Assembly (NCBI GenBank): GCA_024640205.1
Contig: JAHEFL010000073.1
Span: 1-7,268 of the forward strand
Length of the DNA: 7,268 nucleotides
Direction of reading: 5' to 3'
DNA from: Flavobacteriales bacterium
GTDB taxonomy: Bacteria; Bacteroidota; Bacteroidia; Flavobacteriales_F; PHOS-HE28
Shown here one piece after another: positions 6,001 through 7,268 of this stretch; the first letter of the stretch is position 1, and each line of letters begins with the position of its first letter. The translations under genes were made by a program, and so were the position numbers. The notes below the pieces were generated by a model, which worked only from the letters and a program-made list of their open reading frames with translations, had not been told where the DNA came from and ran no database searches.

Positions 6001-7268
6001 CGGATGTCAGTGGTCTTTCCATTGGTGAGAACATATTCAGCTGGACCATCGTGAGCGGTGTGTGCGTGACAACCACCGACCAGGTGAGCATCTTCGTATT
6101 TGATCCGGACAACCAGGATGCAATGGCCGGGCTGGACGTCGAATTGTGCACCCCGGAGGACAGTGTGTTCATGGCCGGCAGTGCGGTGACCTTCCCTGCT
6201 CAAGGTACCTGGACATTGATCAGCGGTGCGGGTACACCGGTTGATGCCAATGACCCGGGTACGCTCATTGAGGCACTGGGTATCGGTGTGAACGTGTTCG
6301 AGTGGTCGGTATACAATGGCCCATGCGCCAATAGCCTGACGTCGGACCTGGTGAGCGTCACGCTCTTCGCGGACACCACGGCCGCGGCGAACGCCGGTCC
6401 CGACCTGGAATCATGCATACCCATATGGGAGATACAGTTGCAGGGTGAAACTCCCCCTGCTCCAGCAGAAGGGACCTGGACATTGATCGCAGGTGCCGGC
6501 CTCATTGCTGAGCCCAATAATCCGACGACCATGATCACGGGCCTCGAACAAGGAGTGAACACCTTCGTTTGGACCCTGGAATGGGATCCATGCCCGAATA
6601 ATGGTATCCTCACCGATACCGTGAACGTGCTGGTTTACGATCCCACTGCACCGGTCGCTGATGCCGGTCCCGATCAACAACTCTGCACCCCGGATACCAC
6701 CACTTTCCTGGAAGGGAACATTCCGGAGGACCCTGGGGTAGGTACCTGGACCGTACTGAGCGGGGGCGCAACAGTGGTTGATGTGAATGATCCGACCTCG
6801 GAGGTCACCGGCCTCACGGTGGGTGTACATGAATTCCTCTGGACCATTTACAATGGGGATTGCGGATTCGGGCCACCAAGCACCGATACGGTAGTGGTTT
6901 CGGTTTATGACAGTACTGCACCGAATGCTCAAGCAGGCAATGACATCAGTTGGTGCACACCCACGAACAGCGCTGTCCTTCAGGCGAATGATCCAGTCTT
7001 CCCGGCAGTGGGCACTTGGACGTCACTGACCGGTACGGGCACGATAGCCGACGCCAACGATCCGTTCACCGCCGTCTTCGATCTCGGTGTGGGTCAGCAT
7101 GACTTCCTCTGGACCATCGATAACGGAGCTTGCGGTTCCAGCTCGGATACGATCAGTGTATTCATCTTCGATGGTGACAGCGAGGCTGCGAACACGGCGC
7201 CGGACAAGGAGCTTTGTACGCCCGAGGTGGATACCACCATTGAAGGCAACATTCCCGTGTTCCCTGCG
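3..7268 (+). CDS. Giant PKD-like/Ig-like tandem-repeat surface protein, internal fragment (both ends missing)
   Basis: One frame (codons starting at position 3) is open for 2,422 codons and runs off both window edges, so start, RBS, signal peptide and C-terminus are not visible. The fragment alone would be about 240 kDa. After the leading residues LTAVN it consists only of tandem 85-93 residue units: Cys at residue 8, Trp near 29, Trp near 60, Cys near 67, ending in a DQVSIFVFD-like strand. Composition is rich in Gly, Thr, Ser, Asn, Asp and Pro, with one Lys and 11 Arg in total. No catalytic motif, membrane segment or coiled coil is seen. Family knowledge: such arrays occur in very large Bacteroidota surface proteins, often exported by type IX secretion and involved in adhesion, gliding or matrix. 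Inference: an extracellular stalk or adhesin. Export route and ligand cannot be read here. Repeat-protein identity is very secure; the role is moderate. Confidence 0.93.
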   Translation, partial: MTAVNAGPDQQRCGTTATLAATLPAPSLQGTWSVITGSAVFANPNSPTTTVSGLSFGTNTLRWTVNFGTCGTASDDVIITAFNPSQPAANAGPGQQLCTPNNQTTLAANTAVFPAVGTWTVVSGAGVFVNPNSPTTQVTGLVVGQNTFRWTINNGPCGTPTSNTITVQVYDYALPAASAGPDQLYCSVPASVQMNAQPSNGFWTVVNGTGVFADPNFRNTTITGLSTGINTFQWTIFNGPCDPPTTNDQISVIVYDPTAAPANAGPNQQVCASSTTLAGNAATAPGTGQWILVSGAGTITAPNSPTSTVTGLGFGNNVFRWTLSNGPCGTTNSQVTITRFDPAAPSANAGPDQNLCTPVGLSIVTATLAGNAAAAPSTGLWTLVSGTGTITTPTSPTTTVTGMPVGTHVLQWTITNGPCIPNFTSDQITINVFDRTAPVANAGPDQQLCAPVASVTLAANLPVSPATGSWTLVSGTGNFANANSPTTTVTGMSIGNNVYRWTTSNGTCPSGITSDDVIIRLFDPAAPAASAGPDQQICGSSSVTLAGSAANFPALGTWTLVSGTGVIVNPNSPTSAVNGIGVGESVFQWTVNNGPCGTSSDQVSIFRFSNTNAISNAGPDQSICVPVAPNVVTMAGSAVTFPAIGTWTIVSGGGTIVSPNSPTTQINNMPVGINEFQWTVNNGACIPSITTDNIRVFVYSAGTPIANAGPDQNLCSVSGSTTMAGSSIIVPATGQWVLVSGSGTIANASDPSTSVSGLGVGQNIFQWTVSNGPCANGLTTDQMSIFVYDPNNPSADAGPSQSLCTSAGNTITLNGSNVIFPAVGVWSVSGGPATIVDPNSSTTLVTDLGPGTYSFTWTVDNGVCPNPITSSTSITIVADGTAQPANAGPDQSQCGTAGSLVMAANTPTGVATGSWTVVQGTATFNDATSPTASVSGLSIGVNILQWNIDNVDCGITTDQMSIFVYDPNNPVAAAGADQQLCTPTTSTTLTGSSLTVPAVGQWTLISGSGSIANPNSPTTAVSGLGLGENVFQWQVNNGVCTNPITTDQISIFLYDQSAAAADAGPDQEICTPTTSVTMAGNSPVASAIGTWSLISGGGTIVAPNSPTSSITGLPVGINVFEWSINNGTCGTTTSQVTILVFDQNNPDANAGPDQELCTPTLSTTLAGSVLTIPATGQWTLISGSGTITDPASPTSTVSGLAVGENIFEWSVSNGNCANASTSDQVSIFVFDDANADADAGPDQEFCTPVSSATLSGNAPIFPATGAWTIISGSGVIADPTSPTTIITGLTVGVTVCGWTVSNGPCTGGITTDQVSIFIFDENNAVADAGPDQELCTPTTSTTLAGNAPIFPASGQWTLVSGGGVITDPTDPASTVTGLLIGENIFEWTMSNGPCANGITTDQVSIFLFDSSNPVADAGPDLEQCTPNTSITLFGSSVTFPATGLWTLVSGVGTISDPTSPITTVTDLGVGQNVFEWTVSNGPCTNGITSDQIDVFIFDLNNPPPNAGPDQELCTPTLSTSLAGSVNIFPASGTWTLLSGQGTIVSPNDPNSQVTDLGVGENIFAWTISNGPCENSGGFDVVSIFLFDENNPDADAGADQELCTDVMTSTTLQGSPVTFPAAGQWTLVSGTGIIVNPSDPNTSVIDLEIGESVFEWTVSNGPCGNASTSDQVSIFIFDSNNPDAAAGPDQDLCTPITSATMTGSALVFPAVGTWTILSGTGTITDPNDPNTTITGLGVGVIEVEWSVYNGACANSLTSDTLTITQYDGTNPIADAGADQELCTPDATTTSTNLQGSNVIFPAVGSWQLVNGTGTIADVNDPNSAVTDLSIGENIFLWTVTNGVCADPLTTDLVSIFVFNEDNPDADAGPDQQVCTPLTNAFLAGSDITLPAQGTWTLISGSGTFQDASDPLTEVTGLSIGNNVFEWSVYNGSCANSNTSDQVTIALFDADAPPADAGPDQEFCSPDDMATLSGNVPVGAAVGTWSLEQGTGLIADPNSPVTDVSGLSIGENIFSWTIVSGVCVTTTDQVSIFVFDPDNQDAMAGLDVELCTPEDSVFMAGSAVTFPAQGTWTLISGAGTPVDANDPGTLIEALGIGVNVFEWSVYNGPCANSLTSDLVSVTLFADTTAAANAGPDLESCIPIWEIQLQGETPPAPAEGTWTLIAGAGLIAEPNNPTTMITGLEQGVNTFVWTLEWDPCPNNGILTDTVNVLVYDPTAPVADAGPDQQLCTPDTTTFLEGNIPEDPGVGTWTVLSGGATVVDVNDPTSEVTGLTVGVHEFLWTIYNGDCGFGPPSTDTVVVSVYDSTAPNAQAGNDISWCTPTNSAVLQANDPVFPAVGTWTSLTGTGTIADANDPFTAVFDLGVGQHDFLWTIDNGACGSSSDTISVFIFDGDSEAANTAPDKELCTPEVDTTIEGNIPVFPA
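18..2123 (+). repeat. Repeat block A: units 1-8, Arg-containing, near-neutral, variable length
   Basis: These eight units (85, 88, 85, 85, 93, 89, 86 and 91 residues) vary most in length. They contain all 11 arginines of the window and only one Glu (unit 7, GESV). The residue before the second Trp is Arg in units 1, 2, 4 and 6 (LRW, FRW, FRW, YRW) and Gln in units 3, 5, 7 and 8. The inter-domain turn is usually A-N or A-S before AGPDQ. The FRW and NSPTTTVTGL forms match the family pattern as I remember it, so this block looks least derived (inference). Unit 5 is longest, mainly through extra residues around its LSIVTATLAG segment and the later PNFTSDQ stretch. The last Arg codon is at 2085-2087. 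Confidence 0.85.
2124..3188 (+). repeat. Repeat block B: units 9-12, transitional, Arg-free
   Basis: Units of 89, 90, 87 and 89 residues with no Arg or Lys and a single Glu (unit 12, GENV). Three have Gln before the second Trp (FQW, LQW, FQW). Unit 10 is atypical: it reads WSVSGGPATI instead of WTLVSGSGTI, and GTYSFTW in place of GENVFEW. Unit 11 has NVDC instead of NGPC but keeps the Cys. The ends of units 9 and 11 are almost the same at DNA level (2337-2381 and 2868-2912), two units apart. Confidence 0.82.
3189..5054 (+). repeat. Repeat block C: units 13-19, regular acidic units
   Basis: Seven units of 89, 87, 89, 89, 89, 89 and 89-90 residues, the most regular part of the array. Most read DQE after the opening turn, GEN before the second beta hairpin and FEW at the second Trp, and many end FDxNNPxADAG. 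There is no Lys or Arg; unit 19 alone has 7 Asp and 4 Glu, for a net charge near -11, against about -1 in unit 1. Unit 15 has a third cysteine (VCGW, codon 3888-3890) where other units have an aromatic or aliphatic residue. Units 12, 14, 16 and 19 share GQW at the first Trp while 13, 15, 17 and 18 vary, a weak hint of two-unit periodicity. Confidence 0.83.
5055..6392 (+). repeat. Repeat block D: units 20-24, alternating two-unit pattern
   Basis: Units of 89, 92, 89, 87 and 89 residues. Units 20, 22 and 24 share EWSVYNG followed by CANS, and end in TITQY, TIALF and SVTLF strands. Units 21 and 23 between them have GVC and end in VSIFVF. This alternation is what duplication of a two-unit block would leave, though convergent selection on alternating domains is possible. 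The block is acidic and has no Lys or Arg. The first D-[S/T]-x motif of the window appears in unit 20 (SDTL). Confidence 0.75.
6393..7193 (+). repeat. Repeat block E: units 25-27, most divergent units
   Basis: Units of 90, 90 and 87 residues that keep both Cys and both Trp but depart from the pattern elsewhere. Unit 25 has CIPIWEIQL in place of CTPTTSTTLAG, LEWDPC in place of SNGPC, seven Glu and two extra Trp. Unit 26 has an EGNIPEDPG segment and VHEFLW. Unit 27 opens AGNDISWC and has QHDFLW. Four of the window's nine D-[S/T]-x motifs fall in units 26-27, and DxND loops occur in both. Divergence toward one end of an array often marks approach to its boundary, but the array continues past the window edge. 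Confidence 0.8.
7194..7268 (+). repeat. Unit 28, partial, cut by window end
   Basis: Twenty-five codons reading TAPDKELCTP through to a final FPA. The usual AGPDQ is altered to TAPDK, and this Lys (codon 7206-7208) is the only lysine in the window. The first Cys is at residue 8 as in all other units. The ends of the window and of the last codon coincide, so the frame clearly continues. Confidence 0.88.

Larger units (their letters stand above)
18..7268 (+). repeat. Tandem array of 27 complete and 1 partial PKD-like units, about 267 nt (89 aa) each
   Basis: Unit starts, set at the Ala of AGPDQ or its equivalent, are 18, 273, 537, 792, 1047, 1326, 1593, 1851, 2124, 2391, 2661, 2922, 3189, 3450, 3717, 3984, 4251, 4518, 4785, 5055, 5322, 5598, 5865, 6126, 6393, 6663, 6933 and 7194. 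Unit lengths are 85-93 residues; 89 is commonest, with six consecutive 89-residue spacings or near it from unit 13 on. Core motifs in order: AGPDQ, LCTP, TTLAG, GTWTLVSGSGTI, PNSPTT, VTGL, GENVFEW, SNGPC, TTDQVSIFVFD. Every complete unit keeps both Cys and both Trp. The strand-like segments separated by Gly/Pro/Asn loops fit a beta-sandwich domain with one disulfide; that fold is inferred. Units differ at many synonymous sites, so the array is not a fresh duplication. Confidence 0.95.

Noticed and set aside
18..7268. CRISPR or non-coding satellite array
   Set aside because: The period is about 267 nt, always a multiple of three, with no exact direct repeats separated by unique spacers; the conservation is at protein level.
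18..7268. Canonical SprB repeats
   Set aside because: The units are longer and carry the AGPDQ-LCTP, GTWTLVSG and FEW-NGPC pattern, not the short SprB-type repeat. The relationship is at the level of large Bacteroidota surface proteins only.
3..7268. Frameshift or pseudogene decay
   Set aside because: Unit motifs stay in the same frame from the first to the last codon and no stop occurs, so the gene looks intact within the window.
3..7268. Promoters, terminators, internal ribosome binding sites or RNA genes
   Set aside because: There is no intergenic DNA. Short inverted repeats and internal ATG codons exist but are explained by Gly/Pro/Thr-rich coding sequence.

Overview
The whole window is the interior of one giant plus-strand gene. 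The frame whose codons start at position 3 stays open for 2,422 codons to the last base. It has no stop, no start that can be assigned, and no intergenic DNA. After five leading residues it encodes 27 complete and one partial tandem copies of an 85-93 residue beta-sandwich-type repeat. Each repeat opens with an AGPDQ-like turn and LCTP, then GTW, VSGxGTI, a PNSPTT-like loop, TVTGL, an NxFxW strand, NGPC, and DQVSIFVFD. I recognise this as the PKD-like/Ig-like repeat common in very large secreted or cell-surface proteins of Bacteroidota (the SprB-type adhesin and 'gliding motility-associated' protein world). The organism is therefore probably a member of the Bacteroidota. Base composition looks like roughly 55-60% GC by eye, high for Flavobacteriia, so a relatively GC-rich lineage is likely. 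Neither the N-terminal signal peptide nor the C-terminal type IX secretion sorting domain expected for such a protein lies in the window, so the export route is inferred.

Layout: units 1-8 (18-2123) are closest to the family pattern as I remember it; they hold all 11 arginines and almost no glutamate. Units 9-12 (2124-3188) are transitional, with Gln in the positions that change. Units 13-19 (3189-5054) are regular, mostly 89 residues, and strongly acidic. Units 20-24 (5055-6392) alternate between two unit types, suggesting a two-unit higher-order repeat. Units 25-27 (6393-7193) diverge most and gather D-[S/T]-x motifs and DxND loops. Unit 28 is cut by the window end.

The most notable signal is an ordered change along the array. 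The residue before the second conserved Trp goes from Arg/Gln to Gln, then mainly Glu, then Leu. Glutamate rises from 2 residues in units 1-12 to 46 in units 13-27. Arginine disappears after position 2087, and a single lysine remains in all 2,422 residues. Every complete unit nevertheless keeps both cysteines and both tryptophans. This looks like a long, disulfide-stabilised surface stalk whose charge changes along its length, and it would be nearly invisible to trypsin-based proteomics. I saw no separate system such as a defence locus, mobile element, CRISPR array or RNA gene.
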